Shown here: piece by piece, positions 17,466 to 27,365 of the stretch | Position numbering within the stretch: the first letter of the stretch is position 1 | How the letters are laid out: every line of letters starts with the position of its first letter | Source of the DNA: Akkermansiaceae bacterium | Lineage (GTDB): Bacteria; Verrucomicrobiota; Verrucomicrobiia; Verrucomicrobiales; Akkermansiaceae | Length of the DNA stretch: 64,000 nt | Direction: 5' to 3' | Assembly: GCA_903919975.1 (NCBI GenBank) | Contig: CAIXKE010000057.1 | Span: 30,983-94,982, forward strand | The notes under the pieces: generated by a model | Told to the model about the DNA's origin: nothing | What the model saw: the letters and a program-made list of their open reading frames with translations, nothing else | Databases searched by the model: none | Position numbers and translations under genes: made by a program

Positions 17466-18851
17466 ATGGCATTTCCTGAAAATTTCACGTGGGGTGTGGC
17501 GGCGGCCGCGTATCAGATCGAGGGCGCGGCAGCTCAAGATGGCAAGGGCCCGAGTGTCTGGGATCAATTTTGCCGACAGCCGGGAAAGGTGCTGGACGGC
17601 CACACGGGCGACGTCGCCTGCGACCATTATCATCGCTATCGAGAAGACGTGGGCATCATGAAGAACATCGGCGCGCAGGCCTACCGATTTTCGATCAGTT
17701 GGCCGCGCGTGATTCCGGCGGGAACCGGCGCGGTGAACGCCAAAGGCTTGGACTTTTACGAAAAACTTGTGGATGAGCTGCTGGCTGCGGGCATCCAGCC
17801 GTGGGCGACTCTGTTTCACTGGGATTATCCGCACGAACTTTTCTGCCGTGGCGGCTGGCTGAACCGCGACAGCGCCGACTGGTTCGCGGACTACACACGC
17901 GTGGTGGTGGATCGGCTGTCCGACCGGGTGCAGCACTGGATGACGCTCAACGAGCCGCAGTGTTTTATCGGCTTCGGCCACGCGACGGGCACCAATGCCC
18001 CGGGCTTGAAACTCGGCACGGCCGATTGTTTGCACGCGGGCCACCATGTGTTGCTCGCCCACGGCAAGGCGGTCCAGGTTTTGCGGGCGCATGCGGTGAA
18101 GCCGGCCACCGTCGGGTGGGCACCGGTCGGGGTTGTTTCCCTGCCGATTCCGCAGGCGGGCGAAAACGACATCGAAGCCGCGCGGCGGGCGATGTTTTCT
18201 GTCAGCGGCGGCGATGCAAAATCCATGGGAATGCCGCCAAATCTTTGGTCGAACACTTGGTGGGGCGATCCGGTGGTTTTTGGCCGTTATCCTGAGGACG
18301 GCATCCAGGCAGCGGGTGCCTCGATGCCGGAAATCCGCGCAGGCGATATGGAAACGATCTCGCAGCCGATTGATTTCTATGGCGCGAACATCTACTCGGG
18401 CACTCATTATCGGGCGGGCGAAAATGGCGAACCCGAGCGAGTTCCCCACGCATCGAGCACCGCGCTTTCAGCCTTCAAGTGGCCGGTGGTTCCGGAGAGT
18501 CTACGTTGGGGACCGCGCTTCCTTCACGAGCGCTACAAATTGCCCGTCATCGTGACGGAAAATGGCATCTCGCTCGCGGATTGGGTGTCGCTGGATGGCC
18601 AGGTGCATGACCCGCAGCGCATCGATTTCCTGCAGCGCTATCTCGCCGGGTTGCAGCACGGAATCGCCGATGGAGCCGATGTGCAGGGCTATTTCCAGTG
18701 GTCGATCCTGGACAACTTTGAATGGGCGGAAGGCTACAAACAGCGCTTCGGACTCGTCCACGTCGATTACCAAACCCAGCGCCGCACGCTCAAGGATTCC
18801 GCATCTTGGTATCGGAATTGCATCGCATCGAACGGAAGCCAGCTGACCTAA
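17466..18851 (+). CDS. Family 1 glycoside hydrolase, beta-glucosidase type
   Basis: The 461-residue protein is a full-length GH1 enzyme that cleaves beta-glucosides or related disaccharides with retention. The acid/base Glu163 lies in TLNEP and the nucleophile Glu365 in VTENG; the N-terminus FTWGVAAAAYQIEGA and the C-terminal motif SILDNFEWAEGYKQRFGLVHVDY are typical. No signal peptide is present, so it is cytoplasmic and probably acts on imported sugars. The ATG at 17466 is used; 12 extra upstream codons lack similarity. It lies 74 bp before the PSD1-type gene on the same strand. Confidence 0.95.
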   Translation: MAFPENFTWGVAAAAYQIEGAAAQDGKGPSVWDQFCRQPGKVLDGHTGDVACDHYHRYREDVGIMKNIGAQAYRFSISWPRVIPAGTGAVNAKGLDFYEKLVDELLAAGIQPWATLFHWDYPHELFCRGGWLNRDSADWFADYTRVVVDRLSDRVQHWMTLNEPQCFIGFGHATGTNAPGLKLGTADCLHAGHHVLLAHGKAVQVLRAHAVKPATVGWAPVGVVSLPIPQAGENDIEAARRAMFSVSGGDAKSMGMPPNLWSNTWWGDPVVFGRYPEDGIQAAGASMPEIRAGDMETISQPIDFYGANIYSGTHYRAGENGEPERVPHASSTALSAFKWPVVPESLRWGPRFLHERYKLPVIVTENGISLADWVSLDGQVHDPQRIDFLQRYLAGLQHGIADGADVQGYFQWSILDNFEWAEGYKQRFGLVHVDYQTQRRTLKDSASWYRNCIASNGSQLT

Positions 18852-18925
18852 AAATCGCCATTTTTTTGAAAAAACTGATACATTGCTGGCGCAGCGGTGG
18901 TATCGGAGGATTCCCGCACCTTTTT

Positions 18926-21900
18926 ATGACCCCACGATTTCTACTGCTCTGCGGTTTCGCGACCGCCCTGATCGGCTGTGACACCGCCTCGCAGAACACC
19001 GCGGCCACACCGGAGGACGCGGCCCCTGCGGTGCCTGCAATCACGCTGCCGGAAACGGTTTCCTTCAACGAGCACATCCAGCCGGTGCTTTCCGAGTATT
19101 GCTACCATTGCCACGGACCGGACTCCGGCACCCGCGAGCCGAAGGATGCTCCACTGCGCCTCGACCGCATGGAAGACGCATTCGCCCTTCGCGACGACGG
19201 TCGCCCGGTCATTATCAAGGGGAAACCGCTGGAATCGTTGCTGATGAAACACATCATGTCCGCCGATCCAGACATGATCATGCCTCCGCCGAAGAGCCAC
19301 AAAACGATGGGCCCCGCCGAGATCGCGCTCATCGGACGCTGGATCGAGCAGGGAGCTGAATACGAACCTCACTGGGCTTTCGCGCCGATCCGTAAACCCG
19401 CGCTTCCCGCTGCCGGCGAGGATTGGGCAGCGAATCCGGTCGATCGTTTCATCGCCGAGAAACACGACGCGGCAGGCTTCAAACCGAACCCGCCGGAAGA
19501 TCCGCGCCGTTTCCACCGCCGTCTGACATTCGATCTCACCGGCCTGCCGCCCCTACCCGAAGAGACCGATGCCTTTGTCAAAGCCCACGAAAGCGGCGCG
19601 CAAGCCGCCATCGAGGCCGAGGCCGCCCGCCTGCTCGCCACCACGGCCAGCGCCGAGCATTTCGCCCGCCACTGGCTGGACGCCGCGCGTTACGCGGACA
19701 CCCACGGCATCCACATCGATAACTACCGCGCCATTTGGCCATACCGCGATTGGGTGGTGCGCGCTTTCGAGGCGAACATGCCATGGGATCATTTCACCAC
19801 CGAACAAATCGCCGGCGACATGCTGCCTGACCGCACGCTCGACCAACTCGTGGCCACCGGCTTTTCCCGCTGCCTCGCCACCACCGGCGAGGGCGGTGCC
19901 ATCGGCGAGGAATACGATGCAATTTACGCCACCGACCGCGTGGAAACTGTCTCCGCCATCTGGCTCGGGTTGACCACCGGCTGTGCAGCCTGCCATGACC
20001 ACAAGTTCGACCCAGTTTCCACCAAGGAATTCTACTCGCTCACCGCCTTTTTCCGGAACACCCCGATGTCCTCGCTGGATGGCAACAACGCCGAGCATCC
20101 GCCGAATGTCTTTGTGCCGCTGCGTGATGACCGCGACGTCTGGGCCTCGCTTGCCACCGAAATTACCGGCGTGGAAAAACAACTCGCCGATCGCAAGAAA
20201 ATCGCCGGTCCTGCCTTCGAAAAATGGCTGACCAACGCCACCATCGGCCCGTCCCGCGAAATCGATTCCACCCTCGCCCTTCACCTTCCGCTCACCGAGC
20301 AAGACGGCCCGCTTCGCGGCTTCGTCGATGGCAAAGCGCGGGAGTGGCCGGCCGAGCTTTCACGAATCAAGGCCCCCATCGGAAACGCCCCGATCATCAG
20401 TGATAAACCCATCGATCTTGGCGATCTCGGCAGCTTTTCACGGGGCGATCAAGTGACCTTCGGCGGTTTTATCCGCATCGAGGGAAAACCAACAGGCGCG
20501 GTGATCGCTCGCATGAATCCGGATGAATCGCTTCGCGGCTGGGATCTCTATCTGCAGGAGGGCCGCCCGGCCACCCACATCATCGATTCCTGGGACAAGT
20601 CGGCGAACCGGATCGTTGCTCCGAAGCCGCTCAAGCGCGGCGAGTGGCAACATGTGATGGTCACCTTCGACGGCACGATTTCCGGGCACCAAGCGAGTGC
20701 CATCTACCTGGATGGCAAGCGCGTTTCCGCCGGAGCGGACCCCAACACCGTCGGCGGAACGATTGAAACCGCCGTGCCCTTACGGCTCGGCGCGCGCCAT
20801 CGTGACGACGCAAAACTCACGGGCGGCAAAGTCGCTCTCCAGGATTTCCGTTTCTACCGCCGCCTGCTGCCAACGGCCGAAATTTCCTCCCTCGCGGAAA
20901 CCGCATTGCTCCAGCACATCGTTTCCCTACCCGTCGCACAAAGGACGAAGGAACAAACCGAGGCGCTCCTCCAATACTTCCTCGCCAATCGCGACGAGCC
21001 AACGCGCGAGATTCAAACCCGCCTCGACGGTTTGAAGAAAAAGCAGGCGGATGTCCGCTCACGAGGCTCCGTTTCCTTGGTGATGGAGGAAAAAAAGGAT
21101 GCGCCCTTCGCTCACGTCCTCACCCGCGGCGCCTATGCCGATAAGGGCGAAAAAGTCACTCCCACGACTCCCGCCGTGCTTCCGCCGATGGCCGAGAATG
21201 CCCCGAAAAACCGCCTCGGTCTCGCCCGTTGGCTCAATGATCCCGCCAATCCCCTGCCCGCCCGCGTCACGATGAACCGCACTTGGTATTACTTCTTCGG
21301 CACTGGCATCGTGGCAACCAATGCCGATTTCGGCATCATGGGCGCGCGCCCCAGCCACCCGAAATTACTCGATTGGCTCGCCGCCGAGTTCATCGATTCC
21401 AAATGGAATTACCGCCACATGATCACGCAGATCGTTACCTCCGCCACCTACCGCCAGTCCGGCGTGGTGCCTCCGGACAAACTCGAAAAGGATTTCGCGA
21501 ACCGCCTGCTCGCCCGCGGCCCGCGCACCCGCCTCGATGCCGAACCGATCCGCGACCTCGCTCTGGCCGCCGCCGGCCTGCTCTCGACCAAGATCGGTGG
21601 CCCGCCCGTAAAACCCTACCAACCGGAAGGTATCTGGGAGGCAGTGGCCATGCCACAGTCGAACACGAAGAACTACAAACAGGACAGCGGCGAGGCGCTT
21701 TACCGGCGTTCGCTTTACACGATGTGGAAACGCACCGCCGCGCCACCCTCAATGGAAATTCTCAACGCGCCGTCCCGCGAAAAATCCTGCGTCCAGCGGG
21801 ATTTCACGAACACGCCCTTGCAAGCTCTTGTGCTGCTCAACGATCCGCAATTCGTCGAGGCATCGCGGGAGTTGGCCGCGCACGCACTGAAGGCCTCCTC

Positions 21901-22153
21901 GGATTTCGAAGCACGCTTGGATTTTATGACTCTCAGGCTGATTGCGAGAAAGTTCGAATCCGCCGAGAAAGAGATCGTCCGCAAATCCTTGGATACCGCG
22001 CTCGCCGAATTCCGCGCCAAGCCGGACGCAGCCGCCAAACTCATCTCCACCGGAGCCAAAGCGCCGCCGCAGGGCGCTGATGCCCCGGAGCATGCCGCAT
22101 GGACCTTGGCCGCCAGCCAGATCCTCAATCTCGATGAAACCATCACCCGCTGA
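18926..22153 (+). CDS. PSCyt1-DUF1549-DUF1553 (PSD1) lipoprotein with LamG-like insert
   Basis: This 1075-residue protein is a typical large exported protein of Planctomycetes and Verrucomicrobia. A lipoprotein-like signal ends at LIGC. A cytochrome c-like domain follows with one heme-binding CxxCH motif (CYHCHG, about residues 60-65). DUF1549/PSCyt2 (with WLDAARYADTHG and the CAACHDHKFDP motif) follows, then a concanavalin/LamG-like domain at about 449-658, and finally DUF1553/PSD1 (MNRTWYYFFG, residues ~770 onward). Such proteins occur next to DUF1501 partners, as here, and are proposed to act in extracellular carbohydrate or sulfated polymer use, but no reaction is established. The ATG at 18926 has GGAGGA 15 nt upstream; the frame before it overlaps the GH1 gene. 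Confidence 0.9.
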   Translation: MTPRFLLLCGFATALIGCDTASQNTAATPEDAAPAVPAITLPETVSFNEHIQPVLSEYCYHCHGPDSGTREPKDAPLRLDRMEDAFALRDDGRPVIIKGKPLESLLMKHIMSADPDMIMPPPKSHKTMGPAEIALIGRWIEQGAEYEPHWAFAPIRKPALPAAGEDWAANPVDRFIAEKHDAAGFKPNPPEDPRRFHRRLTFDLTGLPPLPEETDAFVKAHESGAQAAIEAEAARLLATTASAEHFARHWLDAARYADTHGIHIDNYRAIWPYRDWVVRAFEANMPWDHFTTEQIAGDMLPDRTLDQLVATGFSRCLATTGEGGAIGEEYDAIYATDRVETVSAIWLGLTTGCAACHDHKFDPVSTKEFYSLTAFFRNTPMSSLDGNNAEHPPNVFVPLRDDRDVWASLATEITGVEKQLADRKKIAGPAFEKWLTNATIGPSREIDSTLALHLPLTEQDGPLRGFVDGKAREWPAELSRIKAPIGNAPIISDKPIDLGDLGSFSRGDQVTFGGFIRIEGKPTGAVIARMNPDESLRGWDLYLQEGRPATHIIDSWDKSANRIVAPKPLKRGEWQHVMVTFDGTISGHQASAIYLDGKRVSAGADPNTVGGTIETAVPLRLGARHRDDAKLTGGKVALQDFRFYRRLLPTAEISSLAETALLQHIVSLPVAQRTKEQTEALLQYFLANRDEPTREIQTRLDGLKKKQADVRSRGSVSLVMEEKKDAPFAHVLTRGAYADKGEKVTPTTPAVLPPMAENAPKNRLGLARWLNDPANPLPARVTMNRTWYYFFGTGIVATNADFGIMGARPSHPKLLDWLAAEFIDSKWNYRHMITQIVTSATYRQSGVVPPDKLEKDFANRLLARGPRTRLDAEPIRDLALAAAGLLSTKIGGPPVKPYQPEGIWEAVAMPQSNTKNYKQDSGEALYRRSLYTMWKRTAAPPSMEILNAPSREKSCVQRDFTNTPLQALVLLNDPQFVEASRELAAHALKASSDFEARLDFMTLRLIARKFESAEKEIVRKSLDTALAEFRAKPDAAAKLISTGAKAPPQGADAPEHAAWTLAASQILNLDETITR

Positions 22154-22159
22154 CCCGCG

Positions 22160-23614
22160 ATGAACCCGATAGAATTTCACAACGCCGCCTACAGTCGCCG
22201 CCAATTCTTCCGCAAGTCCGGCACCGGCCTCGGCATGGCCGCGCTCGCGTCCCTGATGGGAAAACACGGAGTCTCCGCCGCCGAAAGCCTCGCAGCAAAG
22301 TTGCCGCAAATCGCCCCCAAGGCGAAACGCGTGATCTACATCTCATTGATCGGCGCGCCCTCGCAGATGGATCTTTTCGACTACAAACCGCAGCTTAAGC
22401 AGCGCTTCAAAGAGGACCTCAACGGTTGGCTCAAGGGGCAGGGCGAGCGCCTCACTGGCATGACTTCCGGGCAATCCGCTTTCCCGCTGGCTCCCTCGAT
22501 TTTCAAATTCCAGCAACACGGCCAGTCCGGCACATGGGTCAGCGAGTTGCTGCCATGGACCTCAAAAATGGTGGATGATCTCTGCGTCATCAAGTCGATG
22601 CACACCGATGCCATCAACCACGAGCCAGCCAACCAGTTGATCTACACCGGTTCGATGCAGGCGGGCAAGGCGTCCATCGGATCGTGGCTATCCTACGGTC
22701 TCGGTTCGATGAATCAGGAACTGCCGTCGTTTGTCGTGCTGCACGCCAAGCACACTTCGCCGTATGCCAACGTGCAGGCGATTTCCTCCCGGCTGTGGGG
22801 CTCCGGCTATCTGCCAGGCAAGCACTCAGGCGTCTCGCTCCGTTCGCTCGGCGATCCTGTCCTGTTTCTTGAGGACACGCCCGGCATCACGCGCGAGGCT
22901 CGCCGCAATATGCTCGATGGCCTCAACGCGCTGAACCAGCGCTCGTTTTCCGCGATTGGCGATCCGGAGATCGAGGTCCGCATGCAGCAATATGAAATGG
23001 CCTTCCGCATGCAGGCTTCCGTGCCCGAGCTCACCGATCTATCAGGTGAAACCGAGGCCACCTATCAACTTTACGGCGATGACAGCAAAAACCGCGGCAC
23101 CTTCGCCAACTCCGCGCTGATGTCCCGCCGTTTGCTTGAGCGCGGCGTGCGTTTCGTCCAGATTTTCCACCGTGGATGGGACCAGCACGGCGATCTTCCC
23201 CGTGATCTCGCCTCGCAGTGCAAGGACGTGGACCAAGGTTGTTACGGCCTGATCCAAGACCTGAAACAACGCGGCATGCTCGAGGACACGCTCGTCGTCT
23301 GGGGCGGCGAATTCGGCCGCACCGTCTATTGCCAAGGCGGCCTCAGCGAGGACAACTACGGCCGCGACCACCACCCGCGTTGTTTCACCATCTGGATGGC
23401 CGGAGGCGGAATCAAGGGCGGCCAAGTCTATGGCGAAACCGACGAAATGTCCTACAACATCGTCGACAAACCCGTTCACATCCGGGACCTGCACGCCACC
23501 ATGCTCCACGCTCTCGGCCTTGAGCACGAACGCCTCAGCTACAAGTTCCAAGGCCTCGACCAACGCCTCACCGGTGTGGAACCCGCCAAGGTCATCAAAG
23601 ACTGGTTCATTTGA
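22160..23614 (+). CDS. DUF1501 protein with Tat-type signal
   Basis: The 484-residue protein starts with a twin-arginine type leader ([24 protein letters not shown]), so it is probably exported folded. The rest is a DUF1501 domain, distantly related to the sulfatase/alkaline phosphatase fold; the segment [16 protein letters not shown] and the metal-like DHHPRCF motif are conserved in the family. It begins 6 bp after the PSD1 gene; the pair is nearly always adjacent in these phyla and probably works as one exported system. No enzyme activity has been established by sequence. Confidence 0.9.
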   Translation: MNPIEFHNAAYSRRQFFRKSGTGLGMAALASLMGKHGVSAAESLAAKLPQIAPKAKRVIYISLIGAPSQMDLFDYKPQLKQRFKEDLNGWLKGQGERLTGMTSGQSAFPLAPSIFKFQQHGQSGTWVSELLPWTSKMVDDLCVIKSMHTDAINHEPANQLIYTGSMQAGKASIGSWLSYGLGSMNQELPSFVVLHAKHTSPYANVQAISSRLWGSGYLPGKHSGVSLRSLGDPVLFLEDTPGITREARRNMLDGLNALNQRSFSAIGDPEIEVRMQQYEMAFRMQASVPELTDLSGETEATYQLYGDDSKNRGTFANSALMSRRLLERGVRFVQIFHRGWDQHGDLPRDLASQCKDVDQGCYGLIQDLKQRGMLEDTLVVWGGEFGRTVYCQGGLSEDNYGRDHHPRCFTIWMAGGGIKGGQVYGETDEMSYNIVDKPVHIRDLHATMLHALGLEHERLSYKFQGLDQRLTGVEPAKVIKDWFI

Positions 23615-23620
23615 TGGCAA

Positions 23621-23685
23621 AAAGTAGTTTAGGACTTCAGTCCGTTCTTCGTGCGTAAGAACGGACTGAAGTCCTGGACTACTTT
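23621..23685. repeat. 29-bp inverted repeat, REP-like, filling a convergent gap
   Basis: Arms 23621-23649 and 23657-23685 pair at 27 of 29 positions around a 7-nt loop. It fills almost the whole space between the DUF1501 stop and the gspG stop on the opposite strand. Both outer ends carry AAAGTAG/CTACTTT, so it could end transcription in both directions. The same AAAGTAG word starts the palindromes after nrdB (60805 onward). Confidence 0.75.
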
Positions 23686-24231
23686 CTAGAAGTTCCTGAT
23701 GTCGTCCTTGTCGTCATCTTTATCCTTGCCCATCGACCAAAGGTCGAAATCCGGATTTTCCGCGGTATCTCCTTTGCGATATCGATAATTCTCGCCCCAA
23801 GGATCGATGATGAAGAGAGGCTGTGTCGGCATCACTTTCGATGGTTCGATCCAACCCTGCTTGGAGGTTGTGGGATCGAGTTCTGGGACATAGATCTTGG
23901 TTGCCAGTGAATTGTTCGGATCGGGTCGATTGGGATTTTTGCTGAATTGGTATCCTTCGTAAAACAGCGCGGTATAGAGTTCCTTAGAAAAATCTCCATC
24001 CACCGTGGGGTTTTCAGTGATTCCTGGATATCTGCCCATATCCAGCTTGTATTCCTCGATAGCATTGGAGAGCAAGGCCATCTGGACTCTGGCTTTTTCC
24101 TTGGCTTGGCGATCTTGGACGAAGCCGAAACTGCCCACACCGATCGCCGCAAGGATCAGCATAATGGCGATGACCACCAGCAGTTCAACGAGGGTGAAAC
24201 CAATCCGAGTCTTGCGGCGATTGCTTTTCAT
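23686..24231 (-). CDS. Type II secretion major pseudopilin GspG-like
   Basis: The 181-residue protein has a type IV prepilin leader: basic residues, then cleavage G11|F12 in RIGFTLVELLVV, with Glu at mature position 5. The C-terminal domain ends with the GspG signature DPWGENYRYR...DFDLWSMGKDKDDD, the calcium-site region of GspG. Pseudopilins polymerise into the short periplasmic rod of type II secretion. The start at 24231 is chosen from the leader; an upstream ATG overlaps the GspF gene. This locus reads GspE-GspE-GspF-GspG in transcription order. Confidence 0.92.
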   Translation of the reverse strand: MKSNRRKTRIGFTLVELLVVIAIMLILAAIGVGSFGFVQDRQAKEKARVQMALLSNAIEEYKLDMGRYPGITENPTVDGDFSKELYTALFYEGYQFSKNPNRPDPNNSLATKIYVPELDPTTSKQGWIEPSKVMPTQPLFIIDPWGENYRYRKGDTAENPDFDLWSMGKDKDDDKDDIRNF

Positions 24232-24278
24232 GATCTTGAACTCAATAGATTTTTCCGTCGTAGGCACCGGCTTGGAAT

Positions 24279-25556
24279 TCACTCGATTCCCGACATCATC
24301 TTAATCAATGGTAGGAACAATGCAAATACAACCGAGCCAACCATGAGGGCTAGGAAGACAATCATCATCGGCTCCAAGATGGAGGTCAGGGCGGTGATTG
24401 AGTTATCGACTTCATCGTCATAGACATCCGCCACCTTGAGGAGCATTTCCGGGAGTTGACCGGTTTCCTCACCGACATCTACCATGGAGATGACCATATT
24501 GGGGAACACTCCGGATGCCTGGAGTGGGGTGACGATGGTTTCCCCTTCCTTGACGGATTCATGAACTTTCTCGATGGCTTGGGAAATGATCACGTTGCCA
24601 GCGGTGTCCCGGGTGATATTGAGCGCTTGGAGAATGGGCACGCCGGAAGTGACGAGAGTGCCGAGAGTGCGCGAGAACCGCGAGACGGCGCTCTTGCGTT
24701 GGATGTCGCCAATCACAGGGAGGTGCAACTTCAGCTTGTCGATTATCATCCGGCCGCCTTTGGTGCCACCCCAAAGATTGAAGAGGAAAATTCCAATACC
24801 GATGAAGACGAACACGAAAACCACGTTCGGCACGATCAGTGGGCGGGCCAGAAAGAACTTCGAGGTGCCGAAGACAATTTGCGATATGAGCGGCAATTGC
24901 TGCCCCGTATCCCTGAACATCGTTTCAAATTTCGGGACGATGACAATCATCAGGAACACCAAAATGGCGACCGCAATAAACATGACGATCAATGGATAGA
25001 CCATTGCGGAAACGATCTTATTTTTGAGTTTCTGGGCCTTTTCCTGATATTCCGCAAGACGATTGAGGACAATTTCCAAGACCCCGCCCAGTTCGCCGGC
25101 CTTGACCATGTTGACGTAAAGTTTGTTGAAAATCTTGGGATGTTGGGCAAGCGACTCGGAAAAGGTGGAGCCTCCCAGAACATTGTCAGCAAGCGCATTG
25201 ACGGTCGCTTTGAGCATTGGATTGGGCTCCTGTTTCTCCAGCACGGTGAGACTGCGGAGCAACGGCAAGCCGGCATCGATGAGCGTGGCGAGCTGCCGTG
25301 TGAAAATCATCAGGTTCTTGGGCTTCACCTTGCCGCCCAATTGCCCCTTGGATGACTTGGCTTTGGCCTTCACCTTGCCTTTGGGTGAGGGTGTTGAGGC
25401 TTTGGATTTTTTATCCTTCCCCTCTTCTTGGATCTGAGTCGGGTAAAGCCCCTTGGAGCGGAGTTGCTGAATCGCTTCAGATTCACTGTTGGCTGGGATC
25501 ACGCCATTGACTTGCTCACCTTTTGCATCGAGGGCGGAGTATTGAAAGTTGGCCAT
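24279..25556 (-). CDS. GspF/PilC-type platform protein (second locus)
   Basis: The 425-residue protein has the GspF plan: N-terminal MANFQYSALDAKGEQVNGVI, a Lys/Ser-rich linker at about 50-80, two T2SSF repeats (about 85-210 and 285-410) and three membrane helices. It is related to but clearly distinct from the first-locus GspF at 5.4-6.7 kb. It sits between the ATPase and GspG genes, so the module can supply a complete ATPase, platform and pseudopilin set. Confidence 0.93.
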   Translation of the reverse strand: MANFQYSALDAKGEQVNGVIPANSESEAIQQLRSKGLYPTQIQEEGKDKKSKASTPSPKGKVKAKAKSSKGQLGGKVKPKNLMIFTRQLATLIDAGLPLLRSLTVLEKQEPNPMLKATVNALADNVLGGSTFSESLAQHPKIFNKLYVNMVKAGELGGVLEIVLNRLAEYQEKAQKLKNKIVSAMVYPLIVMFIAVAILVFLMIVIVPKFETMFRDTGQQLPLISQIVFGTSKFFLARPLIVPNVVFVFVFIGIGIFLFNLWGGTKGGRMIIDKLKLHLPVIGDIQRKSAVSRFSRTLGTLVTSGVPILQALNITRDTAGNVIISQAIEKVHESVKEGETIVTPLQASGVFPNMVISMVDVGEETGQLPEMLLKVADVYDDEVDNSITALTSILEPMMIVFLALMVGSVVFALFLPLIKMMSGIE

Positions 25557-25645
25557 AAGGTTGGGTGTTTAGTTTGCCGGTATTGGACGTTGATTAAAAG
25601 ACAGAATGAAAAAAAGAGATGATTGGCGATGGAAAAATACTCGAA

Positions 25646-27316
25646 TCACGTGTATTTAAGCACTTCTTCGATGGTGGTATTGCCGAGGTAAATGTTACGC
25701 AACCCGTCCTCGCGGAGAGTATTCATTCCGAGTTCAACGGCCTTTTGCTTAATCACGACCGTCGGAGCCCGGGCTGTAATGAGCTCGCCGATGGGATTGG
25801 TGATATTGAGCAATTCGTAAAGACCACGGCGGCCGCGATAGCCGGTTTGGCCGCAGACGTCGCATCCGGCACCGGTGAAAAACTGCTTGTCGCCGAGTTC
25901 GTGGGCGGACACACCCAGTTGGCTCAAAATTGCTTCGTTGGGTTCGTAGGGGGATTTGCATTCCTTACAAATCGTCCGGACGAGGCGCTGGGCGAGAACG
26001 CCTTCGAGTGACGCCGCGACGAGAAACGGCTCGCAGCCCATGTCCACCAGACGGGTGATCGCCCCGGACGCATCATTGGTGTGAAGGGTGGAAAGCACCA
26101 AGTGACCGGTGAGCGCGGCTTGAATCGCGATGGTGGCGGTTTCCTTATCGCGCATTTCCCCGATCATGATGCGGTCCGGGTCCTGACGCAGGAAGGCCCG
26201 CAAAATGCGTGGGAAATCGAGGCCGATGGCTTCATTGATCGGGATCTGAATAATGCCATCGATGTCATACTCGACCGGATCCTCAGCGGTCAGCAACTTG
26301 GAATCGATGGTATTGATCCGTCGGAGCGCGGCATAGAGAGTGGTGGTTTTACCCGCACCAGTGGGCCCCGTGACAATGAAAATCCCGTTGGGTTTTTCGA
26401 TCGTCTCAATGATGTAATTGTAGATATGGTCGGTGAGACCGAGATTCTCGAGCGAGAGATTCACCGACGATCGGTCCAACACCCGGAGCACGATCGATTC
26501 ACCATAGTAGGTGGGCAGTGAAGAGACCCGCATGTCCACCTGCTTTTCGCCGACCTGTTTAACGATCCGTCCATCCTGGGGGACGCGGCGCTCGGCAATG
26601 TTCATGTTGGCCATGACCTTGACGCGGGAGATGATCGGCAGGGCGAGATGGACCGGCGGCGGAGCCATTTCATAGAGCGCGCCGTCCACCCGATAGCGGA
26701 TCTTGAAGTCTTTTTCAAACGGCTCGAAGTGGATGTCGGAAGCCTTTTCCTTGATTGCCTGATAGAGCACAAGATCGACGTAGCGCATGATCGGGGCGGA
26801 ATTCGCCTCGGATTCGATGTCATCCGTTATTTGGGACTTTCCGCCAATCACGAACTGGCTGAGCAGGTCCTGCATGGCATTGCCCTCGCCGCCGTAGCAT
26901 TCGTTGATCTTGGCCTCGACCAGATAGTCCGGGGCGACGACCACGGTGATTTCCCGCCCTAGGGAAAAGCGCAGATCCTCGACGGTCTGCGGGTTGAGAG
27001 GATCAACCAGGGCGATGTGGAGGCCGTTTTCATCAAAACTGATCGGCAGCGCACCATGCAAACGCGCGGTTCCGGCGGGAACTAGTTTGAGCAGCGCCTC
27101 GGACGGTGTCCAGTCCCGGAGATTCACGGTGGAGGTGCCAAGCTCGGAGGCGATAATCGGCCAAACATCATCGCGGTTCTCGATAATTTGGAAGTCCGCG
27201 AGGATCTCGGCGATTTCCTTGCCGCTGTGATCCACCTCGGTGAGGAGATCCTGCCCGAGGCTTTGATCGATCAAGCCGCGGGATTGGAAAAGTTCGATAA
27301 TCTGCTTGTTGTCCAT
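25646..27316 (-). CDS. GspE/PilB-type ATPase (second locus, inner)
   Basis: This 556-residue ATPase has an N-terminal GspE domain, DIHFEP, Walker A GPTGAGKTT (residues 317-325), the Walker B region MIGEMRDKETATI and the His box STLHTND. The two zinc pairs are CKEC (near residue 450) and CDVC (near 485). It is followed after about 90 bp by GspF. The paralogue directly upstream suggests two ATPases for one machine, as in systems with assembly and alternative ATPases, but neither resembles the PilT/PilU retraction form in length or N-terminus. Confidence 0.92.
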   Translation of the reverse strand: MDNKQIIELFQSRGLIDQSLGQDLLTEVDHSGKEIAEILADFQIIENRDDVWPIIASELGTSTVNLRDWTPSEALLKLVPAGTARLHGALPISFDENGLHIALVDPLNPQTVEDLRFSLGREITVVVAPDYLVEAKINECYGGEGNAMQDLLSQFVIGGKSQITDDIESEANSAPIMRYVDLVLYQAIKEKASDIHFEPFEKDFKIRYRVDGALYEMAPPPVHLALPIISRVKVMANMNIAERRVPQDGRIVKQVGEKQVDMRVSSLPTYYGESIVLRVLDRSSVNLSLENLGLTDHIYNYIIETIEKPNGIFIVTGPTGAGKTTTLYAALRRINTIDSKLLTAEDPVEYDIDGIIQIPINEAIGLDFPRILRAFLRQDPDRIMIGEMRDKETATIAIQAALTGHLVLSTLHTNDASGAITRLVDMGCEPFLVAASLEGVLAQRLVRTICKECKSPYEPNEAILSQLGVSAHELGDKQFFTGAGCDVCGQTGYRGRRGLYELLNITNPIGELITARAPTVVIKQKAVELGMNTLREDGLRNIYLGNTTIEEVLKYT

Positions 27317-27365
27317 GGACCGTTAAAAACGAGAATTTTATGCAAGGGGGATAGGATTCCGGCGA

